Made by a program: the position numbers and the translations under genes
Shown here: positions 1 through 5,820 of the stretch, one piece after another
Numbering within the stretch: position 1 is the stretch's first letter
Layout: every line of letters begins with the position of its first letter
From: J054 sp051008735
GTDB lineage: Bacteria; Pseudomonadota; Gammaproteobacteria; Steroidobacterales; GCA-2729495
Direction: 5' to 3'
Assembly (NCBI GenBank): GCA_051008735.1
Contig: JBPCXH010000048.1
Span: 1-7,466 of the forward strand
DNA length: 7,466 nt
Notes under the pieces: generated by a model
Seen by the model: the letters and a program-made list of their open reading frames with translations, nothing else
What the model was told of the DNA's origin: nothing
The model's database searches: none

Positions 1-1
1 G

Positions 2-730
2 CTGGCTTCTATTTCGGGCGGCACCGATATCCTGTCCTGTTTCGTGGGCCCGGATCCTTCGGCCCCCGTTCGACGCGGCGAAATTCAGGCGCCGGGACTG
101 GGTATGGCGGTCGAAATCTGGGACGAGTCAGGAAACCGGTGTGTCGGCCAGCCGGGTGAACTGGTATGCACCCGGGCATTTCCGTCTCTGCCTCTGGGTT
201 TTGGTGGAGACGCTGATGGCAGTCGTTACCACGCGGCTTATTTTCAACATTTTCCGGGCGTTTGGCGGCACGGTGACCTCGCTGAGGAAACCGAGTACGG
301 CGGCTATGTGATTCATGGCCGATCCGATGCGGTGCTGAATCCGGGCGGTGTGCGTATTGGCACCGCGGAAATTTATCGGCAGGTGGAACAGCTGGATGAA
401 GTGCTTGAGGCGCTGGCTGTCGCTCAGCAATGGCAGGGTCAGGAGCGCGTGGTGCTGTTTGTGAAACTGCGGGGCGACGAAGTCCTGACTGCTGAACTGG
501 AAGACCGCATTCGCACAGGCATTCGCACGGGTGCGAGCCCTCGGCATGTGCCGGCGCTGATTCTGCAGGCGCCGGATATACCGCGCACACGTTCAGGCAA
601 GATTACAGAATTGGCTGTCAGGGACTTGTTGCACGGCAGACCTGTGGCTAATCGCGAAGCCCTGGCTAATCCCGAGGCGCTGGCGTTTTTCGAAACGGTG
701 TTCGAGACTGCCGATCCGGACTCAGGGTAA
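2..730 (+). CDS. Acetoacetyl-CoA synthetase, C-terminal part (5' end outside window)
   Basis: ATP-dependent ligase of the ANL (acyl-CoA synthetase) superfamily, expected to turn acetoacetate, CoA and ATP into acetoacetyl-CoA in the cytoplasm (EC 6.2.1.16). It feeds ketone bodies or PHB-derived acetoacetate into acetyl-CoA metabolism. The reading frame is open from base 2, giving 242 residues; the GTG at 44 is internal, not a start. The fragment begins in the adenylate-binding SGGTDI motif. It then shows PGVWRHGD, with the ribose-binding Asp, the hinge-region GRSDAVLNPGGVRIGTAEIY, SPRHVP and PRTRSGK, whose catalytic Lys is encoded at 599-601. The C-terminal GRPVANREALANPEAL is typical of acetoacetyl- rather than acetyl-CoA synthetases. 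About two thirds of the usual ~650 residues lie off the left edge. It converges on yceI and the two coding ends overlap. The family is secure; substrate choice is inferred from family-like motifs. Confidence 0.93.
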   Translation: MASISGGTDILSCFVGPDPSAPVRRGEIQAPGLGMAVEIWDESGNRCVGQPGELVCTRAFPSLPLGFGGDADGSRYHAAYFQHFPGVWRHGDLAEETEYGGYVIHGRSDAVLNPGGVRIGTAEIYRQVEQLDEVLEALAVAQQWQGQERVVLFVKLRGDEVLTAELEDRIRTGIRTGASPRHVPALILQAPDIPRTRSGKITELAVRDLLHGRPVANREALANPEALAFFETVFETADPDSG

Positions 731-1288
731 GGTCTGTTCAAGGACCAAGCTGACTTTGATGGTAACGGCGTCACCGACCCAGTCCGTGTTGGTCCATTGG
801 CCGCTGCCGACCCCGAATGCAAGGCGGCTCACAACAGTCTGGCCTTCAAACCGCAGTCGACCGTCGGGTAGAGCCTGCAAGGTGAACTGCAGGGCGATGG
901 GCTGGGTTGTGTCCCGCAGCGTCAGGAAGGCATCGGCCATGTAGCCGGAGTCGGCCTGCTGGATTCGCTGGGAGACAAAACGGCCTTCAGGAAAGCGCTC
1001 CACATCAAACCATTCCGCTTCGCGCAGGGCTTCATCGCGTTCGTCATACAGGGTATCCACCGAATCCATATCGATGATGGCTTCGATACGCGCTGTGGTG
1101 GGATCGGCCGGGTCGAGGTCAAAGGTGGCGCTAAACTTGTTGAAAAGGCCTTCAAAGGGCGCGCTCTGCTGCTCGCCAGTGAAACTCAGGGTGCTGTCAG
1201 CCGCCACCGGTGCCCACAGTTCTGCCTGGGCCTGGGTGCTCAAGCTAAATGTCACCAGCAGGGCCAGGCTGAGAGGTGAGACGCGCAT
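722..1288 (-). CDS. yceI: YceI-family periplasmic protein
   Basis: 188-residue YceI-family protein, a lipocalin-like beta barrel; relatives bind polyprenyl chains such as ubiquinone precursors. The exact role of bacterial YceI is not settled. Residues 1-22 form a signal peptide: Arg near the start, a hydrophobic core LSLALLVTFSLS, and an AQA cleavage site before Glu23, so the mature protein should be periplasmic. Family features seen are DSVDT, then YDERDEALREAEWFD and FPEGRF (about 75-103), and the C-terminal LAFGVGSGQW...DWVGD region (157-173). Length is normal. The start is supported by GGAG (minus strand, 1295-1298) six bases upstream, inside the end of the b561 gene; only 2 bp separate that gene's TAA from this ATG, so translation is probably coupled. 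The b561-YceI pairing matches E. coli yceJ-yceI. Its stop lies within the last codons of the convergent acetoacetyl-CoA synthetase gene. Confidence 0.92.
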   Translation of the reverse strand: MRVSPLSLALLVTFSLSTQAQAELWAPVAADSTLSFTGEQQSAPFEGLFNKFSATFDLDPADPTTARIEAIIDMDSVDTLYDERDEALREAEWFDVERFPEGRFVSQRIQQADSGYMADAFLTLRDTTQPIALQFTLQALPDGRLRFEGQTVVSRLAFGVGSGQWTNTDWVGDAVTIKVSLVLEQTLP

Positions 1289-1290
1289 AG

Positions 1291-1842
1291 TTAGCTCCGT
1301 TTGCCTGTGAAAGGCAGCATGGCGCGCAATACACCGTCGCGCAATATGAAGTGGTGATAGAGGGCGGCGCCGGCGTGCAGGCTCAGCGTGGCGAACAGAA
1401 TGTAGGCCAATGTTTGGTGCGCCTGTTCAAGGCGCTCATGCAGCTCGCTATCTGGGCTCACCAGGTCGGGCAGGGTAAACCAGCCAAACAGGCTGACAGG
1501 AAAGTTCGCCGCCGAGGAGCTGAGCCAGCCGACCAGTGGCAGGGCGAAGGTCAGGCAATACAGAAGTCCGTGCGTGAGGGCACCCGCCCGACGGGTAGCA
1601 GGCCCGACATTGCCAGGCAGCGGCGGCGGTGGCCGCAGCCAGCGCCAGGCCAGGCGTGCGGTCGAGATAGCAAAAATGCTTATGCCGATGGACTTGTGCA
1701 GTGCATAACTGCCCAGCTTGTCCGGGCTCAGGGGCAAAGCAATCATGTAGTAGGCCAGCGGGATCTGATACAGGATCAGGCCGGCAATCACCCAGTGAAA
1801 GCAGCGGGCAAGGGCGGTGTATTGGCGATCAGGGCCGGACAT
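1291..1842 (-). CDS. Cytochrome b561 family protein (CybB/YceJ-like)
   Basis: 183-residue inner-membrane di-heme b cytochrome of the bacterial cytochrome b561 (CybB) family, which moves electrons between quinol and periplasmic or oxygen acceptors; the physiological partner is unknown. Four hydrophobic segments are visible at about 13-33, 47-66, 88-110 and 143-165. Candidate heme-ligand histidines sit in FHW (H16), LHKSIG (H49), AHQTLAY (H142) and SLHAGAALYHH (H156, H163, H164), the pattern and spacing of the family. The N-terminal RCFHW and the basic C-terminal GKRS end are typical. The ATG at 1842 follows the nadC stop by 12 bp and has no good Shine-Dalgarno sequence, so it may depend on ribosomes finishing nadC. 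It is followed after 2 bp by yceI, the same order as E. coli yceJ-yceI, which suggests joint work on membrane redox or quinone handling (inference). Confidence 0.92.
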   Translation of the reverse strand: MSGPDRQYTALARCFHWVIAGLILYQIPLAYYMIALPLSPDKLGSYALHKSIGISIFAISTARLAWRWLRPPPPLPGNVGPATRRAGALTHGLLYCLTFALPLVGWLSSSAANFPVSLFGWFTLPDLVSPDSELHERLEQAHQTLAYILFATLSLHAGAALYHHFILRDGVLRAMLPFTGKRS

Positions 1843-1854
1843 TTACGCAGCGCA

Positions 1855-2733
1855 CTAGCAGCTGAAACGAAATCGCATGGACAGATCAACAGCCTGCACA
1901 TCTTTAGTCAGCGCACCGACGGAAATGAAGTCCACACCCGATTCTGCAATGCTGCGAATGTTCGCCAGTGTAATTCCGCCGGAAGCCTCCAGCTGGATTT
2001 CGGGCGCCCGGGCGTCACGTTTCTGCACCGCGGTGCCTAGATCGGCCGCGCTGAAATTGTCGAGTAGCAGCCTGTCCGCACTGACCTGCAGAGCTTCGTC
2101 AAGCTGGGCCATATTTTCAACTTCTATTTCCACCAGCACGCCGCTGCTGCGGGCCGCATTGGCGGCGGCTGCAATGCCGCCGGCGGCAGCAATGTGATTT
2201 TCCTTTATCAGGATGGCATCGAATAGCCCGATGCGATGATTGCTCGCACCGCCACAGCGCACAGCATATTTTTGCGCCAGTCTCAGACCCGGCAGCGTCT
2301 TGCGCGTATCCAATATGATTGTCCCGGTACCGGCAACAGCATCCACATAGCGCCGGGCGGCCGTGGCGGTGGCTGACAAAGTCTGCAGAAAGTTCAGGGC
2401 CGTACGCTCGGCTGTCAGCAGGCCGCGTGCCGGGCCCTGCAATTCGCAGAGGGTCTGACCGGCCTGTGCGCGTTCGCCTTCGCTCAGATGCCACTGCACC
2501 GCAATGGCTGGATCGGTTTGCGTGAATGCTGCCTCCACCCAGGCCCGCCCGCAAAGAACCGCCTCGTCGCGGGCAATGATAGTGGCATCAGCCTGCTGGT
2601 CTGCCGGCACCAGGGCGGCGGTGCGGTCACCATTGCCCACGTCTTCCGCCAGGGCCAGGCGCACCTGTTCTGCAAGTTTCGCCGGCGGTGTCAAAGGCTC
2701 TTGCTGGATCATAATCTGATGCGGATTCGCCAC
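1855..2733 (-). CDS. nadC: Nicotinate-nucleotide pyrophosphorylase (carboxylating), quinolinate phosphoribosyltransferase
   Basis: Cytoplasmic type II phosphoribosyltransferase (EC 2.4.2.19) that makes nicotinate mononucleotide from quinolinate and PRPP, releasing CO2, in de novo NAD synthesis. Motifs in order: LAEDVGNGDRTA (28-39), TAERTALNFLQ (107-117), LDTRKTLPGLR (141-151) with substrate-binding Arg/Lys, KYAVRC then NHR (156-167), DAILIKENH (172-180), EIEVEN (202-207), LLLDN (222-226) and SVGALTKDVQAVDLSMRF at the end. Length is normal for a GTG start at 2733 (292 residues). An ATG at 2712 would give 285 residues and matches the N-terminal length of Pseudomonas-type NadC as I recall it; neither start has a convincing Shine-Dalgarno sequence (only GAG touching the GTG). 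Two conserved glycines are Ala here (A121 in LSATAT, A163 in CGGASNHR). It heads a tight cluster with the b561 gene and yceI, and a hairpin lies 12 bp upstream. Confidence 0.96.
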   Translation of the reverse strand: MANPHQIMIQQEPLTPPAKLAEQVRLALAEDVGNGDRTAALVPADQQADATIIARDEAVLCGRAWVEAAFTQTDPAIAVQWHLSEGERAQAGQTLCELQGPARGLLTAERTALNFLQTLSATATAARRYVDAVAGTGTIILDTRKTLPGLRLAQKYAVRCGGASNHRIGLFDAILIKENHIAAAGGIAAAANAARSSGVLVEIEVENMAQLDEALQVSADRLLLDNFSAADLGTAVQKRDARAPEIQLEASGGITLANIRSIAESGVDFISVGALTKDVQAVDLSMRFRFSC

Positions 2734-2740
2734 CTCAAAT

Positions 2741-2774
2741 AAAGCGGGGGTGACTACGCCGTGCAGTCACCCCC
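2741..2774 (-). terminator. Strong hairpin with short T-rich tail between the PuuD-like gene and nadC
   Basis: On the minus strand GGGGGTGACT (2774-2765) and AGTCACCCCC (2755-2746) form a perfect 10-bp stem around a 9-base loop. GCTTTATTT follows, so the shape fits a Rho-independent terminator for the upstream PuuD-like gene, although the T tract is interrupted. The stem ends 12 bp before the nadC GTG, leaving no room for a separate promoter between them. It may therefore instead act as a leader hairpin or attenuator for nadC. The stem is read directly; the role is inferred. Confidence 0.7.
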
Positions 2775-2815
2775 ACCATGGACTTTAGCTTGCGCAGCCC
2801 CATGGCCGCGATTGC

Positions 2816-3400
2816 TTACATGAAAAAGCCGTAGTGCGCGCCGACCATGCTCATCAGCATCGGGATTGACAGCATGGTGTTTGTTCTTGAAGCCATCAGG
2901 GCCGTACTTTTCGCCTTGCCGATTTGATCAGCAGAGGCCTCGACCATGCCCAGGATCTTTTTCTGGTTGGGCCAGATCAGTATCCAGACATTGAACAGCA
3001 TGATGGTGCCCATCCAGGCGCCAATGCCAATTCTGAGGCCGTAGTCGCCGTTCAGCGTGAACGCGTTGATGAGCTCACCATTGACCATCAGATAAAAGGC
3101 GCCTGTCAGCCAAGTGAACAGCGCAGCCCAACGGAAAAACAGCAGGGCACGAGGAGCAACGTACTTGGTAATACCTGCACCACCGGGTCCGCCTTCATCA
3201 TTGGCCGCCTCTGCCAGCGCCTGGACCTGAACGAAATTGAAGTAGTAGAGCAGTCCGATCCAGGTGATACCGACAATGACATGAGCCCAGATCACAAATC
3301 GACCGTAACCCGTGCCTGTTTGACCCGCCAGAAGGGCGATGACGACGGCGATGACAAAGCCGCTGATGACTGTGCCCCAGGCACTCTTGAGTGGATTCAT
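2816..3400 (-). CDS. PuuD-like membrane protein (urate oxidase N-terminal domain family), no cytochrome c domain
   Basis: 194-residue integral membrane protein resembling the membrane half of PuuD, the membrane-bound urate hydroxylase (Urate_ox_N family, formerly DUF989). Hydrophobic segments lie at about 10-28, 34-58, 84-106, 122-143 and 174-193. Family-like blocks are WAHVIVGITWIGLLYYFNFVQ (start 38), APRALLFFRWAALFTWLTG (82-100), WMGTIMLFNVWILIWPNQKK (129-148) and the C-terminal SRTNTMLSIPMLMSMVGAHY (171-190). H40 and H189 are candidate heme or metal ligands. Full PuuD enzymes carry a C-terminal cytochrome c; here there is no CXXCH and the frame stops cleanly, so the protein is short but not visibly broken. 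Urate oxidation should not be assumed: no purine-catabolism gene is nearby. The ATG at 3400 is backed by AGGGGAC (3406-3412) five bases upstream. Similar short proteins are, to my recollection, often misnamed NusG-like; this has nothing in common with NusG. Confidence 0.72.
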   Translation of the reverse strand: MNPLKSAWGTVISGFVIAVVIALLAGQTGTGYGRFVIWAHVIVGITWIGLLYYFNFVQVQALAEAANDEGGPGGAGITKYVAPRALLFFRWAALFTWLTGAFYLMVNGELINAFTLNGDYGLRIGIGAWMGTIMLFNVWILIWPNQKKILGMVEASADQIGKAKSTALMASRTNTMLSIPMLMSMVGAHYGFFM

Positions 3401-3405
3401 GTTTT

Positions 3406-3412
3406 GTCCCCT
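3406..3412 (-). promoter_or_regulatory. Ribosome binding site of the PuuD-like gene
   Basis: AGGGGAC on the minus strand, separated by AAAAC from the ATG at 3400. It is the best Shine-Dalgarno sequence in the window and fixes the start of the PuuD-like gene; the gene may be well translated. Confidence 0.7.
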
Positions 3413-3432
3413 GTGATTAATCTGGTTCGCTG

Positions 3433-3457
3433 CGGCGTACCCGGGCCGGGTTCGCCG
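3433..3457 (-). repeat. Imperfect inverted repeat in the leader of the PuuD-like gene
   Basis: CGGCGTACCC (3433-3442) and GGGTTCGCCG (3448-3457) pair over 10 positions with one T/T mismatch around a 5-base loop. There is no T tract on either strand, so it is a poor intrinsic terminator for rnt. If the candidate promoter at 3472-3500 is real, the hairpin would sit in the 5' leader of the PuuD-like mRNA. Confidence 0.45.
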
Positions 3458-3471
3458 GCAGGTGACGGCAG

Positions 3472-3500
3472 AGGATAGGCGAGGGGCGGGATTTATTCAA
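3472..3500 (-). promoter_or_regulatory. Candidate sigma70 promoter for the PuuD-like gene
   Basis: On the minus strand TTGAAT (3500-3495) and TATCCT (3477-3472) are separated by exactly 17 bases; each hexamer matches the consensus at four of six positions. This lies in the 138-bp gap (3401-3538) after rnt and would give a leader of about 65 nt. Placement and spacing fit, but the matches are modest. Confidence 0.35.
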
Positions 3501-3538
3501 ACAAGTCTCTACGCCGAAAGCCTTGCACTGTGGGCCCT

Positions 3539-4159
3539 TCAGACAGGCAGTGCGCTGTCGTAGACGGGGCGGAAACGATCGACGATGGTGCAGAATAAAT
3601 CAGCCGTCTGTTCCGCGTCGTAGGCCGCTGAATGGGCGGCCTCGGCATCCCACGGCATGCCGGCGGCGGCCGCAGCGCGCGCCAGCACAGTCTGTCCCAG
3701 GGCCACTCCGCCCAGGGTGGCGGTGTCGAATACGCTAAAAGGGTGAAAGGGGTTGCGCTTGATACCCGTGCGCGTGACCGCCTCATTCAGAAAGTTCAGA
3801 TCAAACTGCGCGTTGTGGCCCACGAGAATGGCGCGACGGCACTCTGTGGCCTTCAACTCAGACCGCACATCCCGGAATATCCGTTGCAGGGCATCCCGTT
3901 CCGGAATGGCCGGGCGCAGCGGATGGTGGGGGTCGATGCCGTTGACCTGCAGGGCGGCCGTTTCAATGTTGGCACCCTGGAATGGGGTCACGTGGTAGCG
4001 GAAGGTGTCCGCCCGCACGATCTTTCCCTGATCGTCCATGCGCAGAATGACAGCAGCGATTTCCAGCAGGGCGTCGGTCAGATGATTGAAGCCACCGGTT
4101 TCCACATCCACTACGACAGGCAGGAAGCCCCGGAAGCGTTGTGCAATGGCAGGATTCAT
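3539..4159 (-). CDS. rnt: Ribonuclease T (3'-5' exoribonuclease, DEDDh family)
   Basis: Cytoplasmic exonuclease that removes the CCA-proximal 3' end of tRNA, trims 5S and 23S rRNA and other stable RNA ends, and also degrades single-stranded DNA ends. All DEDDh metal and catalytic residues are present: D18 and E20 in VDVETGGF, D120 in GHNAQFD, and H176 and D181 in HSAAYDAEQTADLFC. RNase T-specific stretches line up end to end with E. coli RNase T from memory: RFRGF at 8, LTDALLEIAA, VNGIDP, KRNPFHPFSVFDTATL and ALGQTVL. The 206-residue length is normal. The ATG at 4159 overlaps the stop of the aminopeptidase gene as ATGA (4156-4159), so the two are probably cotranscribed and translationally coupled; the Shine-Dalgarno is weak (CAGG). 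Family assignment is secure. Confidence 0.95.
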   Translation of the reverse strand: MNPAIAQRFRGFLPVVVDVETGGFNHLTDALLEIAAVILRMDDQGKIVRADTFRYHVTPFQGANIETAALQVNGIDPHHPLRPAIPERDALQRIFRDVRSELKATECRRAILVGHNAQFDLNFLNEAVTRTGIKRNPFHPFSVFDTATLGGVALGQTVLARAAAAAGMPWDAEAAHSAAYDAEQTADLFCTIVDRFRPVYDSALPV

Positions 4160-5646
4160 TGCTGAGCCTGCAGGAATTCCAGCGTCAGCCTGACACCGAA
4201 GCCGGTTGCGCCGCCGGGGACTTGTCCCAGCCCCCCCTTGCGACTGGCCGAACTCAGGTCCATATGCACCCAGTCGCTGCCTTTGGGCACAAAGCGCTGC
4301 AGGAAGCGGGCGGCCAGGATGTGATCACCGCTGCCGTCCAGGGAGCATTGCAGGATGTCAGCCGCCGTGGACTTCAGGGCCTCGTCGAAATCAGGGTCCA
4401 TGGGGAATGGCCAGACCCGTTCACCGCTGCGTCGCCCGGCGGCGACCAGCTCCTCGTTGAAGGTGTCTCGGTTGGTGAACACGCCGCTGTAGCGTTCTGT
4501 CAGGGAGTAAACGCAGGCCCCGGTCAGGGTGGCGTAGTCAATAATCAGTCCAGGTTTCTTGCGGCCGGCAAGGGCCAGGGTGTCGGCCAGGACCAGGCGG
4601 CCTTCGGCATCCGTATGAATGATTTCGATGGTGGTGCCGTTGCTGGCCGTGATCACATCCCGGGGCAGATAAGCTGTCGCGCTGATACGATTTTCGGTCA
4701 CTGCCAGCCAGCAATCGACAGTCCTGGGGTAGTCCAGTTCCGTCAGCGCTTGCAGGGTGGCAAGGGCCACTGCACTGCCGGCCATATCTTCATGCATGTC
4801 CAGCATGGACTTGTGTGGCTTGAGATTGTTGCCGCCGGTATCAAAAACAATGCCCTTGCCGACCAATGCCAGCGGTTTCCCGGCGCTCGCCTTTTTCGGC
4901 TGGTAGCGCAGATGAATGATGCCGGCATCGCGGGTCGCATTGCCCTGTGAGACGGCGAGGAAGGCGCCGGCTTTTTCTTTGGCGAGTTTTTTCTCATCCA
5001 GAAACTGCATCTGCCAGCCGAATTCCTTGGCCAGTTGTGTGGCCAGTTTTCGGTAGCCCGACGCATTGAGTTGGTTGGGTGGCAAGCTCGTCAGCCAGCG
5101 CGCGAGATTCTGAGCGCGCGCAGCGATGGCGATCGGGGCCAGATCGAGCGGTTCTTTGACGCCGAAAATTTTGATGCTCTTCAGGCTGGCCGGCGCTTTT
5201 GCTTTGGTCTGAGCGGTCGGCAGGGCGAAATTCTGCGCGTAGGCCGCCAGCACCAGAGCCTCGGCCAGCTGTTTGGCCGTGGTGCCATCAAAACGGGGCA
5301 AGATAAAAGCCAGGCTGCGCGGTTGTGCGGCCAGGGCCGCAGCCACCAGCTTGCCGGCGAATTGCAGCAGCTGGAAGGTGTCCAGCTCGCCGGTCGGCAG
5401 AGCCTGGGCGGACAGTCCCGTGCCGCGGGGATTGGCCAGTCGGCTATGCACAGCCGCGCCGGCGCCCGCGCGGCGGCTGGCCACACGCAGCTGGGAACCG
5501 CCGGGAACGCCCCGCCAGTCAGCATCGGCAGGCTTGGGTGGCAGGACTATCACGGCGTGATCCAGACGAGCCAGTTCGGGCCGGGTGACTTTTGTCGGGC
5601 CCTGGCTCAGGCGCAGATCGGCTGACGGGGGGAGCAGCTCTTTCAT
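4156..5646 (-). CDS. M17 leucyl aminopeptidase family protein
   Basis: Cytoplasmic di-metal aminopeptidase of peptidase family M17, removing N-terminal residues from peptides in protein turnover; 496 residues, a normal length. The N-terminal half (1-170) is the variable regulatory/hexamer region. The catalytic half carries LVGKGIVFDTGGNNLKP with K264, D269 and K276, MHEDM with D287, and HTDAEGRLVLADTL with D346, E348 and R350. The spacing from first Lys to DAEGR (82 residues) equals that in PepA and bovine lens LAP. MHEDM and HTDAEGR replace the MK.DM and NTDAEGR of classical PepA, and the tail is RKGGLGQVPGGATGFGVR. This looks like the second proteobacterial M17 subfamily, so no pepA symbol is given. 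A PepA-like DNA-binding role cannot be assumed. The ATG at 5646 lacks a Shine-Dalgarno sequence; rnt follows with a 4-bp overlap, and aceE is divergent upstream. Confidence 0.93.
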   Translation of the reverse strand: MKELLPPSADLRLSQGPTKVTRPELARLDHAVIVLPPKPADADWRGVPGGSQLRVASRRAGAGAAVHSRLANPRGTGLSAQALPTGELDTFQLLQFAGKLVAAALAAQPRSLAFILPRFDGTTAKQLAEALVLAAYAQNFALPTAQTKAKAPASLKSIKIFGVKEPLDLAPIAIAARAQNLARWLTSLPPNQLNASGYRKLATQLAKEFGWQMQFLDEKKLAKEKAGAFLAVSQGNATRDAGIIHLRYQPKKASAGKPLALVGKGIVFDTGGNNLKPHKSMLDMHEDMAGSAVALATLQALTELDYPRTVDCWLAVTENRISATAYLPRDVITASNGTTIEIIHTDAEGRLVLADTLALAGRKKPGLIIDYATLTGACVYSLTERYSGVFTNRDTFNEELVAAGRRSGERVWPFPMDPDFDEALKSTAADILQCSLDGSGDHILAARFLQRFVPKGSDWVHMDLSSASRKGGLGQVPGGATGFGVRLTLEFLQAQQ

Positions 5647-5668
5647 GGGAGTTTGGCTTGACCGATTT

Positions 5669-5693
5669 GGGGTAAACCCCGATCATACCGGGG
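5669..5693 (-). repeat. Two overlapping, mutually exclusive short hairpins in the aminopeptidase leader
   Basis: Read on the minus strand, CCCCG (5693-5689) can pair with CGGGG (5681-5677) around a 7-base loop. Alternatively the same GGGG (5680-5677) can pair with CCCC (5672-5669) across TTTA. Both cannot form at once. They lie 23-47 bases before the ATG at 5646 and downstream of the TATAAT at 5725-5730. The stems are short (4-5 bp), so a regulatory role is only a possibility. Confidence 0.35.
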
Positions 5694-5724
5694 CTTTCGC
5701 AGGCGTGGCTTCGTCTGCGCCGGG

Positions 5725-5730
5725 ATTATA
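5725..5730 (-). promoter_or_regulatory. -10 element (TATAAT) of the aminopeptidase-rnt operon
   Basis: The minus strand reads TTTGCTTATAAT, a perfect sigma70 -10 hexamer in a GC-rich intergenic region, with an upstream TG that could act as an extended -10 for the one-base-shifted TTATAA. No good -35 is seen 16-18 bases upstream, where the sequence is GC-rich. Transcription would start near 5718, giving a leader of about 70 nt that includes the paired-hairpin element. The plus strand here reads TATAAG (5727-5732), which could serve aceE, but it too has no clear -35. Confidence 0.55.
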
Positions 5731-5783
5731 AGCAAATCGTGTCGGCCCGCCCTGAAAATAAAGAGCGTGCGGGAAGGGCGTCA

Positions 5784-5811
5784 CCTGTCAGCCCCGGCAA
5801 TAATTGACAGG
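5784..5811 (+). promoter_or_regulatory. Inverted repeat just upstream of aceE, possible operator
   Basis: CCTGTCA (5784-5790) and TGACAGG (5805-5811) are perfect reverse complements 14 bases apart. Between them AATAAT (5799-5804) matches five of six -10 positions but lacks a -35. The arms would flank a core promoter ending about 23 bases before the aceE GTG, the layout of a repressor site. It does not match the PdhR consensus I know from enterobacteria. The TTGACA at 5804-5809 looks like a -35 but has no -10 downstream. Repeat is seen; function is inferred. Confidence 0.4.
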
Positions 5812-5820
5812 CTCGCGAGC
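5811..5820. repeat. 10-bp perfect palindrome abutting the aceE ribosome-binding region
   Basis: GCTCGCGAGC equals its own reverse complement. It overlaps the last base of the CCTGTCA/TGACAGG repeat and ends 13 bases before the GTG at 5834, where it could bind a dimeric regulator. As a hairpin it would have almost no loop, so a DNA site is more likely than an RNA structure. A chance palindrome in GC-rich DNA is possible. Confidence 0.4.

Noticed and set aside
44..46. GTG as the start of the left-edge gene
   Set aside because: The frame is open upstream to base 2 and encodes the conserved SGGTDI motif, so the gene begins outside the window.
9..590. 193-codon minus-strand open frame
   Set aside because: It is a shadow of the acetoacetyl-CoA synthetase frame, rich in Pro, Arg and His as expected from the complementary frame.
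1351..2040. 229-codon plus-strand open frame
   Set aside because: It is antisense to the b561 gene and the 3' part of nadC, both with clear family motifs; long antisense frames are expected at this GC content.
3493..3786. 97-codon minus-strand frame overlapping the rnt 3' end
   Set aside because: It is another frame of rnt with Arg/Pro-rich composition; a frameshifted rnt C-terminus is not indicated because the rnt frame itself is intact to residue 206.
4141..4950. 269-codon plus-strand open frame
   Set aside because: It lies wholly antisense to the well-supported M17 aminopeptidase and the end of rnt, reads as low-complexity GC-driven sequence and shows no recognisable domain.
5804..5809. 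TTGACA as -35 of an aceE promoter
   Set aside because: No -10-like hexamer lies 16-18 bases downstream (GGCACA/CACACC region), and transcription would start at or after the GTG start codon.
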